Positions 52,411-52,415 of a stretch of 52,415 bases of DNA are shown piece by piece. Made by a program: the position numbers and the translations under genes. The first letter of the stretch is position 1. Each line of letters begins with the position of its first letter. The DNA is from JACKII01 sp041687435 (GTDB lineage: Bacteria; Pseudomonadota; Alphaproteobacteria; Bin95): positions 1-52,415 of the forward strand of contig JAWLBX010000023.1 in assembly GCA_041687435.1 (NCBI GenBank), written 5' to 3'. Under the pieces are notes generated by a model. It was not told the origin of the DNA. It worked only from the letters and a program-made list of their open reading frames with translations, and did no database searches.

Positions 52411-52415
52411 GATGG

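Overview
The window looks like a chromosomal segment of a GC-rich, respiring alphaproteobacterium, possibly of the Rhodospirillales type. The evidence is a complete ccoNOQP-ccoGHIS (cbb3 oxidase) operon, FNR/FixK-type boxes, a MarR/LdtR-like regulator, a YdcH-like small protein and many acyl-CoA, dioxygenase and transporter genes. I saw no rRNA, tRNA, CRISPR array or intact transposase.

Layout. 1-9.9 kb is a catabolic and transport block: two paralogous TauD/TfdA dioxygenases, an MFS carrier, a VOC enzyme, three tandem EamA/DMT carriers, a uronate dehydrogenase-like enzyme and an MBL hydrolase. It is interrupted at about 6.06-6.75 kb by an AT-rich patch with a small lipoprotein, which abuts what looks like a decapitated secreted-protein gene. 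9.9-17.7 kb is the cbb3 oxidase operon on the minus strand, behind a well-placed FNR/FixK box. 18-27 kb is a PEP-CTERM/exosortase-associated cluster: an EpsB-type sugar transferase, histidine kinase PrsK, sigma-54 activator PrsR, TPR protein PrsT and then a sulfotransferase. A sigma-54-like -24/-12 element lies inside a striking inverted repeat upstream. A protein with a VPVPA (PEP-CTERM-like) sorting tail is encoded at 49.5-50.1 kb, a likely client of this system.

27.2-31.7 kb holds PRPP synthetase, an MFS carrier, a TauE/SafE permease, a tiny ArfA-like ribosome-rescue gene with a strong hairpin inside its own reading frame, and an LLM flavin oxidoreductase. 31.8-38 kb holds hemB and a valine-degradation set (isobutyryl-CoA dehydrogenase, 3-hydroxyisobutyryl-CoA hydrolase, 3-hydroxyisobutyrate dehydrogenase). 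That set is split by an ETHE1/Blh-like persulfide dioxygenase that has its own FNR box. 38-52.4 kb is mixed: SIMPL protein, enoyl-CoA hydratase, trypsin-like protease, DUF2237 protein, pgk, YbaK-type deacylase, CMD protein, SDR, acyl-CoA dehydrogenase, Bcr/CflA-type efflux, alpha/beta hydrolase, the PEP-CTERM protein, a HAD dehalogenase and an FAH-family hydrolase.

Three FNR/FixK-type sites, before ydcH, ccoN and the persulfide dioxygenase gene, suggest a small oxygen-responsive regulon. All functions are inferred from sequence recognition without database searches.
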